DNA of 64,000 bases from the NCBI GenBank assembly GCA_947503925.1, contig CANNFQ010000001.1, positions 248,001 through 312,000 of the forward strand, written 5' to 3'. Within the stretch, counting starts at the first letter, position 1; each line of letters starts with the position of its first letter. Made by a program: the position numbers and the translations under genes. Source of the stretch: an uncultured Paracoccaceae bacterium (GTDB lineage: Bacteria; Pseudomonadota; Alphaproteobacteria; Rhodobacterales; Rhodobacteraceae). Below are positions 15,350 through 22,884 of the stretch, piece after piece. The notes beneath the pieces are model-generated. The model ran no database searches. It was not told where the DNA came from and saw only the letters and a list, made by a program, of their open reading frames with translations.

Positions 15350-16081
15350 ATGGTTCAGATTAGATTTTGGCTTAACGCGTTCATTCCAGAAACGGTGAGT
15401 GGTTACACCGAACGGCTGACCACAGGTCCGCATGAAGGCAAGACCGCCATTCCCTTACCAACTGTGGCCTTGGTTACCACCAATATACATAAGCCTAAGG
15501 GAACTGGTTACTTGTCAGATCAGCGCAGCTTTAGCAGCGATCCGGCAGCAAGTGTACGGATGCAATCCATCGCATCAGTTGTCTTGAGAAATGGAAACGC
15601 GGCGTTGTTGTCAGGCAATCACACAAGTTCGGGGACAACCGAAGTGAATATTGGGACTGGCGCGGAACAGGGTTACGCCGTAGCCGATATGTCCCGGTGT
15701 CGGTTTTCCCGATTGGAACGACGAAATGACGCCTTGAGTCCTAACTATCCTGGTCCGGGTGATCCTTCCGGGCCTGGTTGGTATATGACCGTTCGTGGGC
15801 AAGCGGGGGATCCGTTGGTCGTGATGGCTGCTGATATTGACTATTCTGGCAATTTTCGCATTGACTTGGATCGCGCAAACCCTGGGCAATTGACCGTTTC
15901 CTTTAACGGTTTCATCGATAGTTTTCCGGCCTTTGAGGCCTATGCTGAAGTCGGAGGCCGGACCCAGGAGCTTTTTCGTACACCGCCCCCGCCAGGAAAT
16001 ACCGTGATGAACCTGCTTGGGCGGGCGACGCGACCCCAATCCGGCCGCGCAGTGTTTGAAAATGCACTGCCAATAGTGTGA
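15350..16081 (+). CDS. Uncharacterised 243-residue protein
   Basis: I do not recognise a characterised family. The protein has no signal peptide or membrane segment and looks all-beta. Distinct blocks are FWLNAFIPETVSGYT at the start, GYLSDQRSFSSDP near 54-66, and FNGFIDSFPAFEAYAEVGG then FRTPPPPGNTVMNLLG near the end. The spacing of LTDQRSF-like and PPPPGN blocks suggests a defined domain family rather than random sequence. AGGAG eight bases before the ATG supports the start. It stands alone between AT-rich upstream DNA and a terminator, and is less GC-rich than its neighbours, so it may be acquired. Confidence 0.7.
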   Translation: MVQIRFWLNAFIPETVSGYTERLTTGPHEGKTAIPLPTVALVTTNIHKPKGTGYLSDQRSFSSDPAASVRMQSIASVVLRNGNAALLSGNHTSSGTTEVNIGTGAEQGYAVADMSRCRFSRLERRNDALSPNYPGPGDPSGPGWYMTVRGQAGDPLVVMAADIDYSGNFRIDLDRANPGQLTVSFNGFIDSFPAFEAYAEVGGRTQELFRTPPPPGNTVMNLLGRATRPQSGRAVFENALPIV

Positions 16082-16099
16082 TACCCGGGCGTCACAAAA

Positions 16100-16127
16100 A
16101 AATGCCACCCGAACGCGGGTGGCATTT
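16100..16127 (-). terminator. Rho-independent terminator of the first TRAP operon
   Basis: An 11-bp perfect stem AAATGCCACCC / GGGTGGCATTT with the loop GAACGC. On the minus strand it runs into TTTTTTT, so it mainly ends transcription from dctP at 16150; it may also weakly stop the convergent 243-residue gene. Confidence 0.88.
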
Positions 16128-16149
16128 GTCAGTCCAACATGTCAGACCT

Positions 16150-17211
16150 TTAGTTCAGGTCGCTTTCGTAAGCGGCGTTCAGTTCTGCCTCAGCCTCGGC
16201 CACGGCTGCGATTAGCGCGTCGAGGATTTTGTCGCCGCCGTCGACGTTGTCGCGGAACCATGCTTGCACAGGGGTTGCTGCTTCGGCGAATGCTGCTTTT
16301 TCCTCCGGTGTTGGCACATAGAGGTCACCGCCACCGGCCACGAAGGCTTCATAGGCTTCGATGGATTTCCGCTTGGGTGACGCGAAGGTGGCCTGTTGCA
16401 GCTGGCTGAACCCGTCAACGACAACCCGACGCAGGTCTTCTGGCATGGCCATGAAGTTCTCGTTGCTCATCCACCACAGCGCACCCATATAGGCGTGCCC
16501 GTCGAGTGTCACGTACTGCAGGCCCGCATCTGGGAATTTCATGCCCATGATGTCGGTGATCCCGTTTTTGGACCCTTCAACAACGCCCGTTTGGAACGAC
16601 GTGAATAGTTCAGGCCATGGGATCGGTGTCGGGGACGCACCCAAGGCGCGCACGAGTTCCTGCGGCAGGTCGGCTACAACGGTACGGATTTTCAACCCTT
16701 CCATGTCGGATGGCATTGCGACACGCCGCTGCGTGTTCGCAAAGTTGCGCCAGCCGCCGGTGTTGCCGACGGTCATAAGCCGGATTGTGTTGTCGGATGT
16801 CTCCAGCGCCATGTCCCGCATGGTGCGGACGAAATCGCCGGTCAGCACTTCTTCGGCGATCCGGTCATTGGCCATCAGGTAGGGCAGGTCAAGCACCTGC
16901 ACATAAGGGAAGATGCCAGCCGCCCCGCCGGAGGTGGAGATGTAGACGTCAATTGACCCCTCGGACACGCCTTCGAGGCATTCTGCACCTGTTGCGCAAA
17001 GCTGCGTGCCGATGAACAGCTCAACCCCGATCCGCCCGTTGGAGGCTGCTTCGACGTAGTTTTTGAACACGACCAGACCGTCATAGTCTTCGTCGTTTTC
17101 ATTGGAGTTCGCGGTGGCCCGGATGGTGAATTCCTGGTGCCCGTCCGCCCATGCGGCGAATGGTGTCGCCAGTAAGGCGGCGGTGGCCGCTATTTTGATA
17201 TGGTTCAGCAT
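16150..17211 (-). CDS. TRAP transporter substrate-binding protein (DctP type)
   Basis: A 353-residue periplasmic binding protein with a signal peptide ending AAWADG. DctP-family features include the VEAASNGRIGVELF block, the GLKIRTVVADLPQELVRALGASPTPIPWPELFTSFQTGVVEG region that holds the carboxylate-binding arginine and the family's P-x-P-x-E pattern, and a long C-terminal helix. A cysteine pair (LCATGAEC) is unusual for the family. It is the last gene of a dctQ-dctM-dctP order and precedes a terminator. The substrate is unknown, but the location downstream of a sulfonate-type monooxygenase operon suggests an organosulfonate or sugar acid. Confidence 0.9.
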   Translation of the reverse strand: MLNHIKIAATAALLATPFAAWADGHQEFTIRATANSNENDEDYDGLVVFKNYVEAASNGRIGVELFIGTQLCATGAECLEGVSEGSIDVYISTSGGAAGIFPYVQVLDLPYLMANDRIAEEVLTGDFVRTMRDMALETSDNTIRLMTVGNTGGWRNFANTQRRVAMPSDMEGLKIRTVVADLPQELVRALGASPTPIPWPELFTSFQTGVVEGSKNGITDIMGMKFPDAGLQYVTLDGHAYMGALWWMSNENFMAMPEDLRRVVVDGFSQLQQATFASPKRKSIEAYEAFVAGGGDLYVPTPEEKAAFAEAATPVQAWFRDNVDGGDKILDALIAAVAEAEAELNAAYESDLN

Positions 17212-17238
17212 TTTTGGTCTCTCCCTTAGTGATACTGG

Positions 17239-18810
17239 TTAGTTGATGCCCGGTGCCGGGCTAATGCAAGCGCTGAACCCAACGTCCGGGGCGCAGCCCA
17301 GGAAGCCCGTCAGGTAAGGCACTGTCATGGAAATGGCGGGGATATAGGTGATCAGGAAGATCACCAGAATTTCCACCGCGAGGAATGGCAGGATTGCCTT
17401 GGCGATGGTTTCGACCTTTTCGCCCGAGACCGTACTGGCCACGAATAAGACAAGTCCCATCGGCGGCGTTGCCAGCCCCACTGTCAAGTTCACACTCATG
17501 ATGATCGCGAAGTGGACGGGGTGTACCCCGAGGTCCACAAAGATCGGTCCCAGGATTGGTCCGAGGATGATGATTGCTGGTCCAGCGTCCAGGAACATAC
17601 CCACAACGAAGAGCAGGATGTTGATCAGGAACAGCAGCACCAACGGGTTTTCCGAAAGCGACAGGATGTAGTCGCTGAGGATTTGCGGTGCGTAGCTGAG
17701 GCTGACCACGGTTTTGAACGCTACCGCAGCACCCACCAGTAACAGCACGGCTGATGTGCCGAGGGCCGAGCGGGTGAGGACCTCGCCCAGGTCTTTGATC
17801 TTCATCGATCGCAGCACGAAGAAGCTGACCACCAGCGCGTAGGCGACGGCGACGGCTGAGGCCTCGGTTGGGGTGAAGACACCCACGAGGATCCCGCCGA
17901 GGATGATGATGGGCGTTTGCAGTGGTGCCACGGCCTTTTTGCAGACCATCCGGAAATCATGGCTGACCCGGCCCCGGTACCCCATCAGCATGAAGTGGGC
18001 GGCGGCCAGCAGGGCTACGAAGACGATCCAGAGATTGAGGCTGTGGATTTTGTCGCCTGCTTCGTTAATCTCGGCAAGCCCGACGGTTGTCGCCAACCCG
18101 CTGTAGACGGCCATCAGCAGCCCGGCCACATTGATCCGGATCAGCGCGAAGCTGACCCAATATTCGACCTGGGTGATTTCTTGGTTTTTGGTGACGATCC
18201 GTTCGGCCTTGGGCAGGTCGTAGCGGTCGGCCAAGAGCCGCACCATGACCATGAGCCCGACGCCCACCATGATCCCCGGAACGATGCCCGCAAGGAACAA
18301 AGCCGCGACGCTTTCGCCCATGACGTAGGCGTAGATGATCATGATCCCCGAAGGCGGGATGATTGGCCCGATCACGGAAGATGCCGCGGTAATGGCGGCG
18401 GCGAATTTGCGGCTATACCCGTTTGTCTCCATCGCGGGTATCAGGGTTGATCCGAGCGCGGAGGTGTCGGCCACTGCAGAACCTGAAAGGCCCGCGAAGA
18501 GGATGGAGCTGAGGATATTCACATGCGCCAGACCACCGCGCAGATGGCCCATGAAGGCTTGGGAAAATTCCACGAGCCGCAGGGTGATCCCACCCCGGTT
18601 CATGATTTCACCAGCCAGCATAAAGAAGGGCAGGGCCATCAGCGGGAAGCTGTCCATGCCGTTGTAAAGATTGCGATAAAGCCCTGCGACGACATTGCGT
18701 GTGTCGCCTTCGTAGATGATCAGCGCGATGGGTGATGCCAGCAGCGCAAAGACCACCGGGAGCCCGATCATGATGAGGATCAGGAAGAGCGGGAGGAAGA
18801 GTAAAAGCAT
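17239..18810 (-). CDS. TRAP transporter large permease (DctM type)
   Basis: A 523-residue sodium-coupled membrane subunit with about 13-14 hydrophobic segments. SLPLMALPFFMLAGEIMNRGG-like and GSSVADTSALGSTLIPAM-like blocks and the IIPPSGIMIIYA motif identify DctM. It is some 90 residues longer than the usual 430. The excess lies in the middle (about residues 195-280), where two extra hydrophobic segments flank a charged stretch. It shares one base with dctQ upstream (TGATG), so the two are coupled. Confidence 0.92.
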   Translation of the reverse strand: MLLLFLPLFLILIMIGLPVVFALLASPIALIIYEGDTRNVVAGLYRNLYNGMDSFPLMALPFFMLAGEIMNRGGITLRLVEFSQAFMGHLRGGLAHVNILSSILFAGLSGSAVADTSALGSTLIPAMETNGYSRKFAAAITAASSVIGPIIPPSGIMIIYAYVMGESVAALFLAGIVPGIMVGVGLMVMVRLLADRYDLPKAERIVTKNQEITQVEYWVSFALIRINVAGLLMAVYSGLATTVGLAEINEAGDKIHSLNLWIVFVALLAAAHFMLMGYRGRVSHDFRMVCKKAVAPLQTPIIILGGILVGVFTPTEASAVAVAYALVVSFFVLRSMKIKDLGEVLTRSALGTSAVLLLVGAAVAFKTVVSLSYAPQILSDYILSLSENPLVLLFLINILLFVVGMFLDAGPAIIILGPILGPIFVDLGVHPVHFAIIMSVNLTVGLATPPMGLVLFVASTVSGEKVETIAKAILPFLAVEILVIFLITYIPAISMTVPYLTGFLGCAPDVGFSACISPAPGIN

Positions 18811-19406
18811 CAGTCGGCCCCCTGGAAATCATCGGCGCTGAGTGGTTTCAGACGGTCGCCTTGCCCGGCGAGTTTGATGATCTGCCGGATCATCAGCTCA
18901 AGGTTCACGAGGATCAGCAGGTTCACCCCGACCCAGAGCGATGCATATTGATATTGGTTGGAAAACTTGTCGCCGCATTTGCCTATCTCGATCCCAAATG
19001 GCCACCGCAGGGATGACGAACAGCCCCGTCCGGACAGCGTATCGACATGGTTGTTCAGCCCGCGATCCCAAGCGATGATCAGCACCCACATGGCGATGCT
19101 CATCAGCACAAGCGTAAGAACGGCTGAGGCTATGCGGGGCAGCGCCCGTTCGACCATATCAATGGAAACGAAGCCGCCCATCCGGTAGGCCAGCGGTGCC
19201 ATCAGCCCCGTCATCCAGAGCATGCCAAAGCGCGCCCCTTCTTCCGTCCAGTTCGGGGCGTCGTTCAGCACATACCGAAAGAAGACCTGCCCAAGGATCA
19301 GGCAAACCATGATGCCAAGTGCTGCCACAGCGATGGCCTTACCGATGGCAAGTATCGCGGTGTTGAACCGTTCTAGTGGCCAAAGAAGGCCAAACAGGAC
19401 CGACAT
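18810..19406 (-). CDS. TRAP transporter small permease (DctQ type)
   Basis: A 198-residue, four-helix membrane subunit that pairs with DctM. The family's first helix region (GKAIAVAALGIMVCLILGQVFFRYVLN) and the PNWTEEGARFGMLWMTGL block with its W-x-E-E motif are present. A loop of about 40 residues between helices 3 and 4 carries two cysteines and is longer than usual. An intergenic double hairpin (19456-19483) separates it from the flavin reductase gene, so the transporter could be read from its own promoter or attenuated relative to the enzymes. Confidence 0.88.
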   Translation of the reverse strand: MSVLFGLLWPLERFNTAILAIGKAIAVAALGIMVCLILGQVFFRYVLNDAPNWTEEGARFGMLWMTGLMAPLAYRMGGFVSIDMVERALPRIASAVLTLVLMSIAMWVLIIAWDRGLNNHVDTLSGRGCSSSLRWPFGIEIGKCGDKFSNQYQYASLWVGVNLLILVNLELMIRQIIKLAGQGDRLKPLSADDFQGAD

Positions 19407-19455
19407 TCCGGCTCCTCCCCTGTTTATGTTTCGGACTTATGTCCTTGTTTTGTTT

Positions 19456-19483
19456 GGGGCTTCGCCCCCGCCGCTTGCGCGGC
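19456..19483. repeat. Intergenic double hairpin, REP-like
   Basis: GGGGC-TTC-GCCCC (19456-19468) is followed directly by GCCGC-TTGC-GCGGC (19470-19483), then CCCCCAGAGTATTTCTGG. No T-run follows on either strand, so it is not a standard terminator. From memory, similar GC-rich hairpin cassettes recur in Rhodobacteraceae intergenic DNA. It separates the enzyme genes from the TRAP genes within one gene string. Confidence 0.6.
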
Positions 19484-19513
19484 TCCCCCAGAGTATTTCT
19501 GGCAAAATGATAA

Positions 19514-20017
19514 TCAGTGTTCTTTGAAGGCTCCGTATTTGCCAGCGTGGAAGACGAGCGGATCGCCGTCCTGGTGATGTGCTTTGGTCACCCGGCCCAC
19601 GACGATCACATGATCGCCGGCGTCATGGGTGGTTTCGAGATTGCATTCGAACGTGGCAAGCGCCCCTTCGATGATGGGCATGCCGCAATGGGACAGATAG
19701 GTCGGAACCTCATTGATAGCGGTTTTGGATTTAACAATTGCGGCGCAGATATCGCGCTGGGCTGCCGAGAGCACATGGATGGCAAATCGCCGCGAGCCTG
19801 CGAAATGTTCAAACCGTTTGGAGGCTTTTGCAGGTGACCAGAGCACCAGTGGCGGATCGAGTGAGACGGATGCAAAACTGTTGGCGACGATTGCAACCGG
19901 CCCTTGAGGGCTGTCTGTTGTTACGACCGTTACCCCGGTCACAAAAGTGCCAAGCGCGCCGCGAAAGCTGTCAGCGTCTGTGCTGGGGTCGAATGTGGCG
20001 ATAGTGCCTGCGTCCAT
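19514..20017 (-). CDS. Flavin reductase (NAD(P)H:FMN/FAD oxidoreductase, SmoA-like)
   Basis: A 167-residue split-barrel flavin reductase of the HpaC/SsuE-like domain class. SFRGALGTFVTGVTVVTT near residues 17-34, ANSFASVSLDPPLVLW near 45-60, and GDHVIVVGRV with LVFHAGKYG at the end are diagnostic. It would feed reduced flavin to the SsuD-like monooxygenase encoded two genes upstream. The ATG shares one base with the aldo/keto reductase stop (TAATG), so it is co-translated. In the sulfo-SMO pathway the equivalent protein is SmoA. Confidence 0.9.
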   Translation of the reverse strand: MDAGTIATFDPSTDADSFRGALGTFVTGVTVVTTDSPQGPVAIVANSFASVSLDPPLVLWSPAKASKRFEHFAGSRRFAIHVLSAAQRDICAAIVKSKTAINEVPTYLSHCGMPIIEGALATFECNLETTHDAGDHVIVVGRVTKAHHQDGDPLVFHAGKYGAFKEH

Positions 20018-20913
20018 TATGGAACCTCTTGCCCGAGGGCGGCTGTGTAGAGTTCGAACCAGGTCTGCCGGTCCATATCTACTTTTAAAGCATCAGATAG
20101 TGACTTGATTCTGTTTAAATTATTTGTCCCCATGACGGGCATGACATTAGCAGGATGCGCCAGAAGCCAGGCAACTGCAACAGCGCCGATATCGGTGCCG
20201 TTGGCCTGCGCAAGTTTCGTCATGGCGGTGCGCAGGGCGCCATCCCCTTCACCGCTGACAAGTGTCCCACCCCCAAGCGGCGACCACGCCATGATCGGAA
20301 CGTTCCGTTCTTGTAAGTAAGCCACATCACCATTGGTGAACCCCTGATGCGCCGTCAGCGACAATTCGATCTGATTGGTGATGAGCGGGGTTTTCATGGC
20401 TGATTGCAGCAAGGTCCAGTCATGCAGCTTGAAATTTGAAACTCCGACGCTGCGCACCTTGCCACTGGCCACTACCTCATCCAGCGCCGCGCCGGTTTCG
20501 TGATGATCCAACATCGGGTCGGGGCGGTGGATCAGCAGCGTGTCGATCTTGTCCACATCCATCAGTCGCAGGGAGTGGTCGACGGAACTGAGGATATGCG
20601 CGCGGCTGGTATCGTAATATTTGACCCGGGCATCGCTGTAGCGCCCTGCAGGGGCAACGATGTCGCATTTTGTCACGATCTCGATCTGCTCTTTCAGCGC
20701 CGGGGCGGATCTGAGCGCATTGCCGAGCACTTTTTCGGCCGCGTAGCCGCCATAGATATCCGCCTGGTCCATCGTGGTGATGCCTTGTTCAAGGCATGCT
20801 TCGATCTTGGCCTGCACATGGGCGGGGGATGTATCGCTGTCATCGTCCAGACGCCACATGCCATAGACGATGCGGCTGAAGGAAAGATCATCGGTGATCG
20901 TCACACGGTTCAT
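20017..20913 (-). CDS. Aldo/keto reductase, YdhF-like (SmoB-like)
   Basis: A 298-residue (beta/alpha)8 NAD(P)H-dependent reductase. The catalytic tetrad is visible as the aspartate and tyrosine of TTMDQADIYGGY, the lysine of VTKCDIV, and the histidine of TLLIHRPDP. GVSNF and the C-terminal PVMGTNNLNRI cofactor region are intact. It overlaps the monooxygenase stop by one base (TAATG). In sulfo-SMO clusters the aldo/keto reductase SmoB reduces the 6-oxo-glucose released by desulfonation. An analogous aldehyde-reducing role is inferred here. Confidence 0.9.
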   Translation of the reverse strand: MNRVTITDDLSFSRIVYGMWRLDDDSDTSPAHVQAKIEACLEQGITTMDQADIYGGYAAEKVLGNALRSAPALKEQIEIVTKCDIVAPAGRYSDARVKYYDTSRAHILSSVDHSLRLMDVDKIDTLLIHRPDPMLDHHETGAALDEVVASGKVRSVGVSNFKLHDWTLLQSAMKTPLITNQIELSLTAHQGFTNGDVAYLQERNVPIMAWSPLGGGTLVSGEGDGALRTAMTKLAQANGTDIGAVAVAWLLAHPANVMPVMGTNNLNRIKSLSDALKVDMDRQTWFELYTAALGQEVP

Positions 20914-22073
20914 TAGCGGCGTTCTCCTGTCCCCAAGGGGGTCGTGGGTGCTTCATCTGGCACCCGCCCATAGGCGTGTGGCAAAGAGCAGGTTTTGAGA
21001 GCGGGCATTACCCGGGTGCCGAAGTGTTCGGCCTCATCAATATGTGGATAGCCCGAGAAGATGAATGCGCGAATACCCATTTTCTTGTAAGCTTCGATCT
21101 TTGTCAGAATTTGGTCAGTTGATCCTACCAAGGCGGCGCCGCAACCTGACCGTGCCCGGCCCACGCCGGTCCAAAGACCTGGTTCAGTATAGCCGTACTT
21201 ATCCGCCAATTCGCGTGCTCGCGCCTGATGGGCGACGCCAAGCGAAATGCTGTCATGCGCCCGGTCCCGGATCAGCTTGCCATATTCGTCGTCCAGCTTA
21301 CTGGCGATATAATCGGCATATTCCTTAGCTTCGGCTTCGGTGTCGCGGACAATCATGTGGACCCGCAGCCCGTAATCAAGCGTCCGTCCATGGACGGCGG
21401 CCCGTTCATGCACGTCCTTCATCCGCTGCGCCAACTGATCCTGGGTTTCCGGCCACATCAGATAAACATCACATTGCGCCCCGCAAAGTTCCAAAGCGGC
21501 AGGGGAATAGCCCCCGAAGTAAAGCAGCGGTCCGCCATTTTGCTGATAGGGTTTCGCCGGGTCTGTCGTCAGTTTCGAGATTTGATAGATGTCCCCGTCA
21601 TAGCTGACCTCATCTTGGGTCCAGCATTTGCGCAGGATTTCAACAACTTCGTGGCTGCGTTTGTAGCGATAGGCACTTTCGGCCACTTCGCCGGGAAAAT
21701 CGGAGCTGATCACATTCAGCGTCAGCCGTCCCTTAAGCATGTGATCAAGCGTGGCGATGGTGCGGGCCAGCATGATCGGTTGCACTTCCCCACAGCGGAT
21801 CGCGGCGAGGAAATTGATCTTTTCGGTCAGCGGCGCCATGCCTGCCACGAATGACAGCGTGTCTTGTCCTACCTGATAGGATGAGGGGGCGAGAATGTTG
21901 CGAAACCCCTGCCTTTCCGCCGTCAGGGCGATGTCGCAGCAATGTTCCCATGAACTGCGCAGATCGCCATCGGGCACACCAAGAAACTGGTAGTCATCAG
22001 AACATAGCGCGGAGAACCAAGACACCTCTGCCGCGTCAAGATCGGCGCTGGTTACCGGGACAACCTGTTCCAT
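20913..22073 (-). CDS. SsuD-type FMNH2-dependent monooxygenase (SmoC-like)
   Basis: A 386-residue luciferase-like monooxygenase that would cleave a C-S bond of an organosulfonate with FMNH2 and oxygen, giving an aldehyde and sulfite. Placed against my recollection of E. coli SsuD, the key residues fall at a constant offset of 11: Arg237 and His239 in GLRVHMIV (SsuD Arg226, His228), Arg308 in GVGRARSG (Arg297) and Tyr342 in SGYPH (Tyr331). PLLYFGGYSP and LDHMLKGRLTLNVIS are also typical. It is first in a tightly coupled operon with a reductase pair, and divergent from a GntR gene. Sulfoquinovose is the most likely substrate given the neighbours, but taurine-like or other sulfonates remain possible. 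Confidence 0.88.
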   Translation of the reverse strand: MEQVVPVTSADLDAAEVSWFSALCSDDYQFLGVPDGDLRSSWEHCCDIALTAERQGFRNILAPSSYQVGQDTLSFVAGMAPLTEKINFLAAIRCGEVQPIMLARTIATLDHMLKGRLTLNVISSDFPGEVAESAYRYKRSHEVVEILRKCWTQDEVSYDGDIYQISKLTTDPAKPYQQNGGPLLYFGGYSPAALELCGAQCDVYLMWPETQDQLAQRMKDVHERAAVHGRTLDYGLRVHMIVRDTEAEAKEYADYIASKLDDEYGKLIRDRAHDSISLGVAHQARARELADKYGYTEPGLWTGVGRARSGCGAALVGSTDQILTKIEAYKKMGIRAFIFSGYPHIDEAEHFGTRVMPALKTCSLPHAYGRVPDEAPTTPLGTGERR

Positions 22074-22121
22074 GCATTTTCCCCAAAAGAATCCTCTTCC
22101 CCTTCTTGCCTAGCACTTTGG

Positions 22122-22136
22122 ATTGTGCGTAACAAT
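22122..22136. promoter_or_regulatory. Candidate GntR operator in the divergent promoter region
   Basis: ATTGT-GCGTA-ACAAT is an inverted repeat with five-base arms and a five-base spacer. It lies about 50 bp upstream of the monooxygenase start and 37 bp upstream of the gntR start, where one dimer could control both directions. Assignment rests only on symmetry and position. Confidence 0.4.
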
Positions 22137-22172
22137 GGTGTATCAATTTGCGATGCAGGGAGGCGTCGTTGA

Positions 22173-22880
22173 ATGCGGGCCGCGACTGCACTGCCAAGAT
22201 ATATCCAGATCAGCGAGATGCTGATCCGCGAGATTGCGGCTGGCCATCTGGTTGATGGTGCCCGATTGCCGCCAGAACGTGAGATGGCGGTCGATCTGGG
22301 GATCGCCGTGGGCACGCTGCGCAAGGCGCTTGCTGATCTAGAGGCCAAGGGGCTGTTGGAACGGGTGCAGGGGTCTGGAAACTACGTGCGTCAGAAGGCC
22401 GATGTGACGTCGATCTATTCGCTGTTTCGGTTGGAGAATATCCGGGGTGGGGGATTGCCGACCGCGGCAGTGATCGCGGTTGATCGTCTGCAAAAACCGG
22501 CTGATCTGCCCGATTTTGGCAGCACTGATGATGGCCACCGCATCCGCCGGTTGCGCGCTCTTGATGGCGATTTGATTGCGGTGGAGGAGATCTGGCTGGA
22601 CGGTGGTTTATGTGCGGAGTTTACGGCCAATGACGTGTCGGATTCGCTCTATCAGTATTACCGCGATGCGCTTGGGATTGTGATCGCAACGGTCGAGGAC
22701 CGGATAGGTGTTGGCGACATCCCGTCATGGACACCCCCAGCATTCCACCAAAAACCGGGTAGCCCGGCAGGGTTCATTGAGCGGCTCAGCTGGACTGCCG
22801 CTGGTGCGGCCGTCGAGTTTTCGCGGACCTGGTTTGATCATGACAGGGCGCGCTATGTGTCGCGTATGGGTAAAGGATAA
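22173..22880 (+). CDS. GntR-family regulator with UTRA ligand domain (HutC subfamily)
   Basis: A 235-residue regulator. Residues 8-72 form a winged helix typical of GntR (IREIAAGHLVDGARLPPEREMAVDLGIAVGTLRKAL, then GLLERVQGSGNYV). Residues 90-230 are a UTRA ligand-binding domain, shown by RRLRALDGDLIAVEEIWLDG and ERLSWTAAGAAVEFSRTWFDHDRARY. The ligand is probably an intermediate of the adjacent catabolic cluster. It is divergent from the monooxygenase operon and followed at four bases by the Gfo/Idh gene, so the two plus-strand genes form an operon. Confidence 0.92.
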   Translation: MRAATALPRYIQISEMLIREIAAGHLVDGARLPPEREMAVDLGIAVGTLRKALADLEAKGLLERVQGSGNYVRQKADVTSIYSLFRLENIRGGGLPTAAVIAVDRLQKPADLPDFGSTDDGHRIRRLRALDGDLIAVEEIWLDGGLCAEFTANDVSDSLYQYYRDALGIVIATVEDRIGVGDIPSWTPPAFHQKPGSPAGFIERLSWTAAGAAVEFSRTWFDHDRARYVSRMGKG

Positions 22881-22884
22881 AGGT

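Noticed and set aside
19456..19483. Terminator between flavin reductase and dctQ
   Set aside because: Hairpins are strong but no T-run follows on the minus strand, so it is listed as a repeat.
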